64,000 nucleotides of DNA from Cepaea nemoralis (taxonomy: Eukaryota > Mollusca > Gastropoda > Stylommatophora > Helicidae): NCBI GenBank assembly GCA_014155875.1, contig JACEFZ010027944.1:55001-119000 (forward strand), written 5' to 3'. The position numbers were made by a program, and so were the translations under genes. The notes beneath the pieces were generated by a model. The model did no database searches. It was not told where the DNA came from and was given only the letters and a program-made list of their open reading frames with translations. This document shows, one piece after another, positions 10,256-21,962 of this stretch (position 1 is the first letter of the stretch; every line of letters begins with the position of its first letter).

Positions 10256-10591
10256 GCGTGCAATCTTTCATACCAAAACAGTAGAAGGCAGAAGGCATGT
10301 TATACATGTATCTATACTTCATTCCTTAAATAGAATTAGAAAGTAAACAATGTAACTTCAAAACACTATAGCTTGCTTTTAAGTGACATGCACAGAATAG
10401 AAATCTACAGGAAATAGTGGCCAAGATAGCAATTTCAATATTCAATATAGGAGATTAAATTTCAACAGTATGCCTGGAAAGGCAAAGACATAGATACAAT
10501 TTGACGGCTGCTTGCGGATTTCATGGAAAACAGTAACCTAGCCATTCTGTATGAGGGATCCATAAAGAGAATAAACCCACTTGGAAACGTC

Positions 10592-10709
<118 letters not shown>

Positions 10710-10999
10710 CCTGAGTAACAAGGGCATCCAGCTGGTATAGACTGGGAAACAGGATCAGGTAGGAAGAGTGTCCACCTCCCAATAATAATAAGTACAAAAA
10801 AAGAAACCAGAGAAATAAACGAGATTAAATAAATCAGGCTTGATAAGTCAATTCTGGGAGGCATTTTTTGTTTTACATAAAAGAGATGAACAAAGGCGGC
10901 CTAACGCAAAGAGAGGAAGATGACGTAAGATTGTTTGCAGACAAATCACCGAATAAAATGCTAAGAATATGTGTTAAACACCTAAGTAAAGGATTCTTT

Positions 11000-11068
11000 T
11001 ACTTGGATTGGGGAGCATCCTTTTATTTGGATTGAGGATCATCCTTTTATTTGGATTGAGGAGCATCC
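11000..11068. repeat. 24-bp tandem repeat, three copies
   Basis: CATCCTTTTATTTGGATTGA-type units follow each other three times with one or two changes. Confidence 0.8.
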
Positions 11069-11094
11069 GATATATGGTGCAAGGATATTATTTG

Positions 11095-11275
11095 TATATA
11101 CCAATCGGCAATATCTGAATCATGTGGTCAGTATCACACCAACTACCAATGCTTTTATAAGACATTTTAGGCCGGTATAACATTCCATTTCTATGCGGAT
11201 TCGAATATATGACCACAAGGCCTTCTGGAAACGCACTACCGCGTACCCCTTGCAGAACAGAGTGATATAGATAAG
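11095..11275 (-). mobile_element. SINE S2 copy
   Basis: Carries the S2 mark GTGGTCAGTATCACACCAAC. A decayed box-B region (GGATTCGAATATATGACCAC) and head remnant lie to the right. Confidence 0.55.
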
Positions 11276-11401
11276 ATAAAAACACTAGAAAAAGCAGGAC
11301 TTAAACATAAAACAAAAAACAGTATAAGCGTTTTTAGATTTAACAAAAGCATACTTGATAGCCTACGATATAATAATCAATTGTTGATGTATACACATTT
11401 T

Positions 11402-11735
11402 TTTTACAGGACATCCCCAACATTTCTGCCGCTGTGATCAATTGGCAAGTTTACGTTCAGTAGTTTACTTACGGAGGTTTGTGAGCCGGTGGTTCAGAAA
11501 CAATGGCAAACTACTGAATGTAAAACCTGCCAAGACATCAACCGTAGCTGAAAAATGCTGGTGTTGACTGCAATGTCCTGTATAAGGACATGCGAAAACA
11601 AGGTTTGCCAATGCTTTCTGAACGACCGGCATCGATACCAACGCGAAATCATTGCAACGCAGTCTGCTGCCAAATCGCGCTCAGTTGTGTTTCGAACGCC
11701 GGTATACAGTATTGCGATCCTCGTCCGTAACACAT
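11402..11735. mobile_element. SINE S1 inserted into an inverted S1
   Basis: The flanks 11402-11478 and about 11590-11735 are two parts of one minus-oriented S1. The piece at 11479-11589 is a plus-oriented S1 segment, including ACAATGGCAAACTACTGAAT. The outcome is an imperfect palindrome with arms of roughly 70-80 bp. A target duplication was not clear. Confidence 0.65.
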
Positions 11736-11928
11736 TATTCAATAGTTTTGGTAGGCTGTCAAAATAATATCTTTTGAACTTACATTTTGCATTTTAGTTC
11801 ATATGTACATTAAAATAACAATAATCTACACAGAATAAAATAACTACATAATATATCGGAAACGTGTTAATACAAAATCGTATTAATTTGTTTGAATCTT
11901 TGTTGTATATAAATATATCGTGGTTTAG

Positions 11929-13245
11929 ATTGCAATCCCAAAGAAATCAGGAACCTTGGAATGTGATCAACATAGAACAATTAGTATAATGAGCCACATC
12001 ACAAAGACTTTTGCTACGAATTATCATGCAAAGAGTGAGGAAGAAAATACAACCTGAAATAGGGGAAGAACAAAGTGGGTTTGTAGAAGGAAAGGGTACA
12101 GTAAATGCTGTGTATATGCTGCGACAGTTCTTGAACGTGCTATAGAAGTAAACAAGGATATACATCCTTTGCTTTATTGACTATACAAAGGCTTTTGATA
12201 GAGTTAGACATGTCAACATGGTAGATATGCTTGCAGATCTACAAATTGATGGGAAAGACATTAGACTTATAAAAAACATATATTGGAAACAACAAGCTGC
12301 CATAAGGATTGATAATGAAGTGGGACAATATCAACATATTAAGAGAGGTGTTAGGCAGGGATGTGTAATGTCTCCAGATCTTTTTTCCCTATACAGTGAA
12401 AATATTTTCAGGAATGTAGAAGATATAAATGGAATCAGCATTGGAGGACGAAACATCAATAACATTAGATATGCAGATGATACAGTATTGATTGCAGACA
12501 ATGCACAAGATCTACAACAATTAGTAGACGCAGTTGTTGAACACAGTGAGCAGCTGGGGTTGGAATTAAATTGTAAGAAGACACAGGTTATGGTCGTCAC
12601 TAGGAAGAACGAAGTACCACAATGTAATATACAAGTAAAGGGAAATTTCTTCAACAAGTGAATCGGTACAATTATCTCGGAACAGTCATAACATCTGATG
12701 GGAGATGTCCTTGAAGAGATTAGAACAAGAATCGCCATGGCGAAAGTAGCCTTTAGCAAGATGAAAAACATTCTGACCAATAAAAAGATGTCAATTGAAA
12801 CGAGAAAAAGAGTGTTGAGGGGATACATAGAGCCTGTTCTTTTGTATGGATGTGAAACTTGGACAATGTGCAGTCAAGCTGAAAAACATCTGATGGCTGC
12901 AGAAATGTGGTTTCTGATGAAAATGCAAAGAATACCATGGACAGACAGAAAAACCAATGACCAAGTACTACAGGAGATAAATGAAAATCGTAAATTGATT
13001 AGAGAAATTAGACGTAGACAGTCAACATTTTTTGGACATGTTATGAGAAGAAATGGATTGGAGAACTTAGTGACAACTGGCAAGATCGAAGGGAACAGAC
13101 CAAGAGGAAGACCGAGAGGAAAATACCTGGATGGCTTGGCCACATGGCATGGACGAGACAGGAACACTGATCTCGCTGGTGATCGAGTCATGACTGCCCA
13201 CGCTTTTCGGCATGGCACACGATTAATTGATTGATTGATTAGATT
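11929..13245 (+). pseudogene. LINE A reverse transcriptase to 3' end (A3)
   Basis: A 5'-truncated RTE-like LINE. Frames give AIPKKSG and ISIMSH. An RT core follows: KAFDRVRH in a shifted frame, then GVRQGCVMSPDLFSLY, YADDTVLIAD and GLELNCKKTQVMVV at 12218-12661. After a frameshift come TRIAMAKVAFSKMKN, YGCETWTMCSQAEKHL, FFGHVMRRNGLENL and GRPRGKYLDGL (12698-13234). The catalytic YADD box is intact. At least two frameshifts and several early stops make the copy inactive. It ends in (GATT)n. Confidence 0.88.
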
Positions 13246-13249
13246 GGCA

Positions 13250-14150
13250 TGACTTTAACACAACATTACAAAAATGTTGTCGGTCTCTGAATCATAACAA
13301 CACTTAAACAAAGTAAACATTTCAATTGAGTTTCTAAATAAATGTAAAAACAAAATTGTATAAATGACTTTTGAAAGCGTGAGAGATAACCAGGTAAATG
13401 CATCTATACATGGAGGAAAAAAAAAACAAAACTAAAAAAAAACAATACACCACGATTTCTGGTAAACTTCCAAGGACATGCAACTAAACTCGGAAAAACA
13501 ACGAAATAGCGGAGTCAGTCATGGGTTAACATGCTAAAAATGATAAATGGAAACAGCTGGGGAACAGGTGTAACAACGATTCTAAATTTCTAAGTCCATC
13601 ATTTACGAGGAGTAAAACAGGGTATGCAGAGTTATAACTTTAGCGGCAGAAACACATGAAACGAAATTAGACAAAAATAAAACAGGGCCCTGGAGATAAT
13701 AGCCATAACTTAAGCCAGAACATCGATGGAACTAAAATAAATCAGCTTGGGAATACACTCTCTATATTCAAGAAATAAATAGCACTAAGCGAAATAAACA
13801 CAGTATCCTGGGTGTCGTCATTTGAGACACTGAGTTCTTTGTCAATGCAAGAAAGAGACCGAGTCAAATGGGTTAAAACTCGCTGCAATGAAGTAGATTC
13901 TTTTGCTTTTCAAGCCTTTTAAAGAATAACTAAATATGCAGTGAACATAACAATTAGGTGTACATGGGAAATAGGGGGATTCAAGAAGGAATACTAGATA
14001 AAGAAACAGTAGATTCCTAATTCTAATTCCAATTCCAATTTAAAAAAAAAAAAAAACATTATAAATTCGGTCTCGTCTAACCTGCTTCCTCAGCGATGAT
14101 TATTGTTGACTAGATGCCTGAGAATGTATCTGAATACATGCCTATTTACA
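13250..14150. other. No gene; S4 fragment at about 13878-13912
   Basis: AT-rich sequence with poly-A runs near 13420 and 14041. A short CTCGCTGCAATGAAGTAGAT piece is a terminal SINE S4 remnant. Nothing else is recognised. Confidence 0.5.
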
Positions 14151-14154
14151 TCTG

Positions 14155-14418
14155 AGCATGCGTGCGTGTGTGCAGTTGTGACTGTGTACGTGCATGCGTA
14201 TATGCGTGCATGTCTGAATGCATGTAGACGTGTATGCTTGTATGCTACTGTGCCTGTATATACATGCATGTTATGTGTGTGTTTGTGTGTTTTTATATGT
14301 ACGTTTGTGTATGTGATGTCGCGCGTTGGTATGTCCACATGTCTGCGTGTGCGTCTGTATATATTTTAAATATGCATGGTATGTCGTGTGTGAGCGATAT
14401 GTTGTTTGTGCGTATGCT

Positions 14419-14458
<40 letters not shown>

Positions 14459-14520
14459 TGTGTGTATAGTATATCGGGTGTGTGTGTGTGTTTGTGTGTG
14501 TGTGGGTGTGTGGGTGTATA
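14155..14520. repeat. TG-rich interrupted microsatellite
   Basis: Long run of TG with ATG, CGTG and GGTG variants, including a pure (GT)n tract near 14419-14452. The reading frames across it are artefacts. Confidence 0.9.
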
Positions 14521-14524
14521 GGCA

Positions 14525-15305
14525 TAGGTGTGACAAAGTATAACAAACGCAAGCGCACGTTACCAAGATCAATGACTGCTGCGATATTTTCCGCGCGGTA
14601 TAATTGTAATAAAGTAACCTTCTTCCCATCATCCTTCTGTAGTGGCAGTCTACTGAGAAAGGAAATTTATTAATACACATAAATACACATGTTTTTTTGT
14701 ATATACCTCAATTGTTTAAGCTTTGACATATACATAAGGCAGTCTTTTAATATTTAACATATACAACGTGTTTCGAATTGTCATTCTAGCTTTAAACTGT
14801 TCCTATATTCACTTCTCTTTTGTCATCTTCTATGACCTTGCAGTCATGCTAGGCTATAATTTTCTCACCTAACTAGTTTATTTCTAACCGACACTCTCTC
14901 ACGCCTCTTTTTTCTATGCATCTTCACACCACAGCCCCCACTCCCCTCTCCGTCCTTTCCCGTTTTGTAAAGACGTACATTCTTTTCCCCACTACTTTGT
15001 CTCCTACTGATGTATCAGAATGAAGATGATATTTGCGATATAATCCATGACATGTTGAATTTTTCCCGATGCTGTGGCTATCCGGATCATGTCTTGTCAT
15101 CAGTTTTCCTCTGCTCTCAGCTCATTACCCGTGCAGAGGCTTTTATCTCCTATCATAAAGACCTGAACCTCAGCCCCATACTTTCATTAAACTACCCTCT
15201 ACCGTCGGATCTCTCGGTCCTCTGTGGTGAGGCAACATTAGTGCTGTGTTCTCAGAGAACCCTTACCGGCATGCAGGCGGGACACAAGCCACGGAGATAC
15301 ACTAG
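14525..15305. other. No recognised feature; one 99-codon plus-strand frame
   Basis: A frame at 15010-15309 is open, but has no recognisable motif, signal peptide or splice context. The rest is AT-rich. Confidence 0.35.
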
Positions 15306-15309
15306 TTGA

Positions 15310-15960
15310 CAGGCGAGTTAATAGTCTTCACCGTCCCATCTAGGCACTATTGTTTGCCTCAGACCTCAATGTAAGACCAGCCCATGTGCGCTACAAGCTT
15401 TCTCAAACGCAGATTTAACATCAACGAGAAGTATTCTTGCAAGAGTCATAACGTCTTCATTGCTATATGTTGCAAGCAGTGCTTGCTTGCTTGCTTGTGT
15501 TCGTTGGCTTGAGCTCCAACGCGAAGTCCTGTATGTCGGATGAAGGCATCCTGTTGTCCAACATCAGTGTGATGTCATACAGGACCTGAGTTTTGCGTGA
15601 GTATCCGTTGTCCCATGTCTGGCTTATTGGTGTGCAGACTATGGTGCCTCGCCGTACAGGCAGACACTCTCCGACTTCGGAGGAATCGGCGATCCTACTG
15701 ACTTTAGCCAGGACCCCGAAGGGACCTGTTGCCCAGGACGCTCGACGAGGACGCGTCAATAGGTCTTGGCCAGTATATAACCCGGCCCTGGTGCCTTGGA
15801 AACACCTCTGCGTCCCGCAAGCAGTGCAATATCAACTGCATTGACATAACCTGAAATATTTGTTCTGCCTCCTTGCTGCTGGTAACAAAACCCCTAGACT
15901 GGTTTCCACTAACGCCAACAGCTCTGATCACAGAGGGATTTCGATGTTCAATTTACTGCT
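15310..15960 (-). mobile_element. LINE J: decayed RT segment split by R1
   Basis: Joining both sides of the R1 insertion on the minus strand gives GYVNAVDIALLATYSNED, then a block ending SAHGLVL. This recalls the ADDIALLA...GL.LN part of LINE reverse transcriptases in heavily mutated form. Confidence 0.45.
15483..15816 (-). mobile_element. Repeat R1, copy 2
   Basis: Flanked by the exact 11-bp repeat GCAAGCAGTGC (15472-15482 and 15817-15827). On the minus strand it starts at the same base as copy 1 (GGGACGCAGAGG) and ends in a (CAAG)n tail. A frame open through nearly the whole unit on the minus strand includes ATGPFGVLAKVSRIADSSEV and ITLMLDNRMPSSDIQDF. Confidence 0.9.
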
Positions 15961-15984
15961 TGCCATATGAACAATCTCTTTATG

Positions 15985-16157
15985 TATATTCAACGCTCTG
16001 TATGGCGCGGAAGCTTGGACATTGAACAAGCAACTAGAAAGTCGCCATAGAGGCCCTGGAGATGTGGATATACAGACGAATATGTCGTATTTCATGGAAA
16101 CAAAAACGACAAATGCAGAGGTTCTAGAAGAACTAGGAATGAGAGAGAGAGAGAGAG

Positions 16158-16249
<92 letters not shown>

Positions 16250-16515
16250 GATGAAAGAAATAAAGAGGAGGCAAGTGAAATATTTTTCTTCCACGTTAAA
16301 AGACATGCTACTCCTATAAAAAAACCATACTGGAGGGCAAAGGTTGAGGGCTAGCGAGCAAGAGGCAGACAACGATACAAGTAGGAAGATAACACCAAGA
16401 GATGGACGAACATCAGCCTGACAGAATGTACAGTCAGGGCGAGAGACAGACAGTATTGGAGATCCATTGCAGCCAACCTTCATTGTGGAGACGGCACCTG
16501 ATTGATTGATTGAAC
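15985..16515 (+). mobile_element. LINE E 3' part with internal (GA)n
   Basis: Frames give LYGAEAWTLNKQLES, NAEVLEELGMRE, then (after the repeat) KEIKRRQVKYF, KRWTNISLTE and RQYWRSIAANLHCGDGT. This is the RTE-like LINE C-terminus. Between GMRE and KEIKRRQ lies a (GA)n tract (16139-16247), which grew out of codons for RERE. The element ends in (GATT)n at 16500-16513. Confidence 0.7.
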
Positions 16516-16627
16516 GTTCTCGTCGTATATAATTTACCTCAATTTTGTTTTTGAAAACCGTCTTACCTTCCTGATGGGATGTATATCACCACATAACCTC
16601 AACACCCAGTACTTCCTCTTATAGGCC

Positions 16628-16915
16628 ATGCCGTGTGGCGCTGGTGATCATGTCTGTCCACAGCCTTCAGTCTCGTGTGCTTCCAGTAATTTCTGATACT
16701 GACGTTCCTCCATGTCATAATGTCAAACTGTCCAGTATCTTCTCTCTTGGTCTACTCCCCTCCACCCTTCATGTTGTAACGACTTTCTCCAGCTTTTCTC
16801 TCCTCGTGTCATGCCCGAAGAATGTAGACAATGTTCTTACGATGCTAATAACCAGTTTTCTTTGTGTGTCAGCCTCTTTCGAAATGCCTTCATTGGTCTT
16901 TTAATTCGTCCACAT
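16628..16915 (-). mobile_element. LINE F 3' fragment
   Basis: On the minus strand, decayed text of the type HDTRREKLEKVVTT and GMA. It matches the piece at 41640-41880, which shares GTGCTTCCAGTAATTTCT and CGACGTTCCTCC-type blocks on the plus strand. Confidence 0.55.
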
Positions 16916-16984
16916 CTTTCTCATATCCACAGCTACCACATAATTACTCACCTGTCTGCTTATTGTCATGATAATCACAAAACG

Positions 16985-17035
16985 CACACACACACACACT
17001 TACAAACACACACACACGCGCGCGCGCGAGCGCGT
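16985..17035. repeat. (CA)n to (CG)n microsatellite
   Basis: ACACACAC runs lead into GCGCGCGCGAGCGCG, an alternating purine-pyrimidine tract. Confidence 0.9.
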
Positions 17036-17484
17036 AAGTAGCGATATAGACACAGATGAGGAAACAGTAAGGGAAATTAAAATCATAAAACAACATGCAA
17101 GAGGTTCTTTTATAGCACTAGGAAATGTGTATAAGTCACACAAGAAGCGAATCACGTGGATAAGTCTTTGGAAAAAGAAACATGATTTTACATTTAGGAA
17201 ATGCGTAGGCAACTACAAGAAATGAAATATTTTACCACGCTTAGAATATTTAACTCTAACGTCAAATGAGTGAATAATGGATAAGAAACTTAGGGAACCG
17301 ATACAATAAATACTAATCAACAAACATTCATAAACCGGTACGTGTGCAGAATAAAAGGGCTGAAGTAATAGTGTGGAACAACTAACGCGGATCTTTTGGG
17401 GATGACCAAACAAATTCCATCGAATTCAGGGTTAGTGTGGTCTAATTGGTGATAAAGAATACTACACAATGTTGTGAAACTTAC

Positions 17485-17608
17485 GTGAAAGTATCACCTT
17501 CCAGTGACGACAGCAACAAGTCACGACCGTTACAAAGTGCTTGGATGCGTCGCATGGAAGCGCAGAAGTACTGCTTGATGGTTCCTTGGGGTGACGAAAC
17601 AGCGAAAG
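17485..17608 (-). CDS. MTARC-like: Probable internal exon of mARC-like gene
   Basis: The minus strand shows an excellent acceptor (TGTTCTCTACCTTCAG) before 17608 and a consensus donor CAC/GTAAGT after 17485. The 124-bp exon is open in two frames. Entered after two bases, it reads FAVSSPQGTIKQYF, then RRIQAL and LLLSSLEGDTFT. This fits loosely with the mARC stretch after the YPVKSC block (V-x-x-x-G, R-x-x-L, then L-x-L-S). Its phase does not join cleanly to the exon at 22665, so an unseen exon or unusual donor is required. The splice signals are the main evidence. Confidence 0.5.
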
Positions 17609-17774
17609 CTGAAGGTAGAGAACACAGGAGAGTGTGTTTATTGTGTTATCTTTCCTTTTTTGCCATCAACGTTTGCTATGGGCGGTGTATATGCGTAGAT
17701 GTTCCCGTGCCACTTGAACCAACATCGTATTTATTGTATGATATTTATCTTCCTAACTACCCACCAATCTACCT

Positions 17775-17776
<2 letters not shown>

Positions 17777-17855
<79 letters not shown>
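17777..17855. repeat. (CT)n microsatellite
   Basis: About 39 nearly pure CT units. Frames reading SLSLSL or RERERE are artefacts. Confidence 0.97.
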
Positions 17856-17858
<3 letters not shown>

Positions 17859-17884
17859 ACATACGCACTCACGCGCGCTCGCAT

Positions 17885-17965
17885 ACTCTTCTTTGGTGAT
17901 GTGATCAATACAACGCCAGCCGCCATTATTGTCCATACCATTTTCGGGTATCAATTTTAGGCTGC
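17885..17965 (-). mobile_element. SINE S2 fragment
   Basis: Only the tail part remains: GTGATGTGATCAATACAACG, then CCGCC and TTTTCGGGTATCAA, as in other S2 copies. Confidence 0.45.
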
Positions 17966-18060
17966 GTCATTTTGGAAGTCCTAATAAATTTACACAAATC
18001 CCCATGAAAGTACACGAGAGACACGGGAAATGAATTTACATACAGGAAGGAAATGAATTT

Positions 18061-18085
18061 GGGGGGGGGGGGGGGGGGGGGGGGG
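18061..18085. repeat. 25-base G homopolymer
   Basis: An uninterrupted G run on the plus strand. It may be length-variable or an assembly artefact. Confidence 0.9.
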
Positions 18086-18089
18086 AATC

Positions 18090-18525
18090 GAACAACTTGA
18101 CTTCTTGCCGGGATACGTACGTATAAAGCTAAAATAGTAAATGAAGCAGAAACAGCCACGCCTGTTGAAGACAGATCCGATGCCACATACGATGCAGGCG
18201 TGAAGGGGATTAAAGACACACGCCTGTCTTAGTTGTCCTAGCTTCCAATCATCTTTATATTGGTGGGTGATTTCGTGATCACATGGCTGCGAAGTGCAAC
18301 CTGCCTTACACAGTAGGTACCGTGTACTTTTCTTGATTGTGATGTTGCTGTCGTGACACTGACCGTCCGTCCCAGCGCAGTTGGTCTAGTAAATGTGGGC
18401 CAGCCGAGTGCAGTCTGGACTACTACATGTGGGTCAACCGTGTGCGGATTGGACTAGTAAAACTTTAGTTGCTATATCCTATTACAGAACATAGCATTCA
18501 ACCCCAGCTTTTTTTTGGGGGCTGT
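18090..18525. other. Short local duplication, otherwise nothing recognised
   Basis: Around 18375-18470 a block with GTAAATGTGGGCCAGCCGAG and one with ACATGTGGGTCAACCGTGTG are imperfect tandem copies of about 48 bp. No gene is seen. Confidence 0.4.
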
Positions 18526-18529
18526 TTGT

Positions 18530-18710
18530 GATCTCTTGGAAAGTTTACCTACAGTAGTTTACCATTACGTTTTGAACGACCGGCATCCATTCCGTTTTAT
18601 TAAAAATAACAAACACAAGGCGGTCTGCTGCCAAATCGCCAGGAGCTTTGTTTCGAACGCGGTATGAGGAATTACGAACTGTGTTTGTAACTTCTTCACC
18701 ACGGAGCAGA
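18530..18710 (-). mobile_element. SINE S1 copy
   Basis: Reverse S1 with CAGTAGTTTACCATTACG, GAACGACCGGCATCC, GCGGTCTGCTGCCAAATCG and box-B region TTTCGAACGCGG. Confidence 0.75.
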
Positions 18711-18720
18711 TCTAGTAAAT

Positions 18721-19209
18721 GTGCACCAAAATCCTAGTATACGAAGATGTCATAGAAATGTAGTTCTTTACAGTTTCACCACGAATATTTACAGTTATTT
18801 TGTAATTAAGCCTACATTGGGTATTCAGCTGGTGTCTGTTGACAATGAACTACCCAAACTCCGTGAAGAAAACATACCAATCCCCGCCTGCCCAAAAGGC
18901 ATGTGCTGTATTATGACCTGGTTACATACCAGTCCGGTTTTTCAGACTTGGTTTTTGAGGTTGGAGACGGGAAAGGAAGCAATCCCTGTGGATATGCTCT
19001 CTGCAGATATGAAGTTCGGTAATGTTCGGTTCCGGTTTTTCACGACTTGGTTTTTGAGGTTGGAGACGGGAAAGGAAGCAATCCCTGTGGAGATGGTACT
19101 TCTGTGTTGGATCGGGACGAAAGCTCTACATGAGCCTCACTTGGATAGATGCAAACCCCTTTCGGTGGTCAAACTACCAGAACGTCAATGCTTCGGGCGT
19201 TATTGTTAA
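18721..19209 (+). other. 162-codon frame with 99-bp internal duplication
   Basis: An open frame contains the 16-residue stretch TWFLRLETGKEAIPVD/E twice, 33 residues apart, because about 65 bp (from CCGGTTTTTCA to CCCTGTGGA) is directly repeated at a 99-bp distance. No domain is recognised. It could be a chance frame in duplicated intron sequence. Confidence 0.3.
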
Positions 19210-19353
19210 AACTTCCAGTGGATTCGCCAATAAGCCAATCCAACACGCCAAGCCAAAATAGAAAATATACCAGCAATCCGCATACACAAGAGCAATTCTT
19301 AAAATCCTAGTACATTGCAATTTTTCTTGTGGATACAAATGTTTGGTTTAAAT

Positions 19354-21864
19354 CAGTATTTCCCAAGCTTTTTAAGCAGAGGGCCATATCTATTTTCGGT
19401 AGTTAAGCGGGCCACAACAATATAAAATTATAAAAGTCGTGCAGTATCATTCTTAGCTTTCTTAACTTTTGTCAACAAAATTCTAAAACCTTAAAGGCAT
19501 TCATTCAGTGTTAGTACTACACTGCGATCATTTTTTGGTTTAAAATCAAAAGTTCATTTAACAATAAATTTTTAATCAGTTTCAGAAATCGCTATTAATG
19601 TAACTAATTTACAATTGTAACTGTTCTTCATAACCATTTACTTAAGTTCAGATGCCAGGTTTTCAATGTCTGGGCACAAATCCGTCGTGCCCAAAGTAAT
19701 AAGCGCAGCTAGGTTACTGTCGGCGAGTTTGGAACGTTATTTGCTTTTTATAACGGTCATTGTGGAAAATGACTGCTTGCATCTGTAAGTCGAACCAAAA
19801 CGACAAATGTATCTCTGCACGAATGAATGCAAGTGTTCGAATTGTTCGACAGGCGAAAGTCGCCAGAATGAAATCAAATGATCAACTAAAGGTGAAGAAG
19901 GCAGCTCCAGAAATTTACATCTCAGTGCAGAATTGCATTTCAAATCAATTACTTCTTGCTGAAGGTTTTGCTGTAATTGACAGAGCTTGGCCTCAGGAAT
20001 TACTAATGGATTTATGAAGAGGACATCTTTTTCCTCCTCTATTGTGAACTCTTAAATCTCGACAGCAAGATATCCAGAAGACCTCAACTTTTACTTTGTA
20101 CTGTAACAAGTCACATTTCTATGCCACCACAAGCGTCTTCAGAGTTGGAAACGCCTCTAAAGCCCCTTCAGTCAGCTGTCCGATAAACAGTCGTAGTCTA
20201 ATTTTAAATGAAAAAATATCATCGCACAAATTTGTGAATAGTTTGTTTGTTCCTTGGATCCTCGCATTTAAAGAGTTTAAATGAGACGTGATGTCCACTA
20301 AACATGCCAGGTCATTATGCCAGTCATCATTCAGCAAACATTCCCGTTCTTTATGCAATTCATTTATTTCAGACAGAAATAGATAGACACTATTTTTTCA
20401 GTGCCCAGAAACGTGACAGAACTTTCCCTATAGATAGCCATCTGACATCACAGTGTAACAGTAGCTCACCGTATTCCTCGTTCAGATCTGATAGAAACTG
20501 TCTGAACTCACGCCTGTTCAGCGCCTTGCTTCGAAGTTTGTTCACACATCTCAGAACAACATCCATGACATGTTTCAGATTTAATGTCTTTCCACACAGA
20601 GCTTCTTGGTGAATAGAATTTTGCTCACACATATCAGAAAAACACCCATGACATGTTTCAGATTTAATGTCTTTCTACACAGAGCTTCTTGGTGAATGAT
20701 ACGATGATATTTTAATATAGTGCGACCAAGAAACTGTTCCAATAATGCTAGACATCCATATTTTTTACCCGGCAAAGCCGGAGCACCGTCGGTGCATAAA
20801 CTGTCAAATTTCGTCTATTCTATGTTGTTTTTCTCTAAACACAGCTTCGGAGTTTCAAACAGACCAGTCCCTTTGGTAGTTGCATGCATCGATTAAAGTC
20901 CAATAAGTTCTTCAATGACTTCAAAATTATAGTTTATTGCGCGAACAAAAACTGCGATCTGAGCTGTGTCAGAAATGTCAGTGGATTCATCCAGTGCAAT
21001 GAAAAAAATTTACAATTTTTGATATGCGCTTCTACTTGACAATGAACATCGTTGGCTAATTCTTCAACTCGCCGGGTCATAGTATTATTAGATAAATTAA
21101 TCTGATCAAATTTTGTTTCACACTTTTTATCGCCAAGCATTCAAGCAGCAATTGTAAGGGAAGGTTTGATTATTTCTTCTGCATCGGTGAACGGCTTCTT
21201 TTTGCGAGCCAACAGAAAAGCTACTTCGTACGACGCAACAACAGCACTCTAGCTCTGTTCGTTAGCCTTGGTGAAAAATGACTACTGCCTGATGAAATAT
21301 TTTCTCAATTCCGAATTTATCGGATATTGAGCATTTATGTCTGAATGTGTGGTCGTGAAATGTCGTTCCAGATTAAATTTTTTGGTAACAGAAACACAAA
21401 ATCAGCAGATAAAGCAAACTGGTTTACTGCTACGGTTAGGCATAAACATAAATTTCTCCGTCCAATCTTCGTTGAATGCACAACAAACAACGTCTTCACA
21501 TTTTCGCTTTTTACCATTGTTTGATTTTAAATTTTCCACACTCATGTTTATAGGCTTTAGCGGTAAATTTTTACTAGAAAAAATCTAATTTCAACATAAT
21601 ACTACCGACTCTGCTAAACAGGTGTAACAGACGACATGGGATATGGGAACTTCATAACGTTTCGCTGCGAGCTGAACAGGCGTATTCGATAATATCTGAG
21701 CATAACAATCACGAACAGAGTAAATTATCGCCGCTGGCGGGGCGCTCTGGGTGCATTTTTAAAATTATTAAACTAAATTATATTAAATAACGAGGCCTCA
21801 CGTGTCACTTTCTGAAAGCTGGCGGGCAACAAGTGGCCCGCGGACCGTGGTTTGGGAACCTCTG
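19354..21864 (-). mobile_element. hAT transposon relic (ZBED5/GTF2IRD2-like)
   Basis: The 2,511-bp element is flanked by the exact 8-bp duplication GTTTAAAT (19346-19353 and 21865-21872). Ends are CAGTATTTCCCAAGC and, at the right, GGTTTGGGAACCTCTG, imperfect inverted repeats. Minus-strand frames encode a decayed hAT transposase. It lies in an intron of the mARC-like gene, on the same strand. Confidence 0.93.
19737..21517 (-). pseudogene. hAT transposase pseudogene
   Basis: In order on the minus strand: an N-terminal piece (21517-21335); KFDQINLSNNTMTRRVEELA (21140-20934), the start of the catalytic region; HQEALCGKTLNLKHVMDV and CDVRWLSIGKVLSRFWALK (20632-20390); HNDLACLVDITSHLNSLNA (20358-20119); and the dimerisation tail VQRYICRFGSTYRCKQSFS (19943-19737). 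This order is that of ZBED5, FAM200 or GTF2IRD2-type hAT transposases. An 83-bp tandem duplication at about 20542-20696 repeats the HQEALC...NLKHVM segment. Frameshifts and stops separate all parts. Confidence 0.9.
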
Positions 21865-21962
21865 GTTTAAATTATTATCGTGGGTTTGGTTCTAGTGAGC
21901 GAGTTTGAGATATCTCGCAACACGATCTGACAGAAAAACAAACGGGAAACTATATAATGTAT

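Noticed and set aside
12331..12828. Minus-strand 165-codon frame
   Set aside because: Antisense shadow of the LINE A reverse transcriptase; the plus frame carries the RT motifs.
15010..15309. 99-codon frame as host exon
   Set aside because: No splice pair around it and no recognisable motif.
17446..17904. 152-codon plus-strand frame
   Set aside because: Ends in the (CT)n tract and is antisense to a better-supported minus-strand exon with consensus splice sites.
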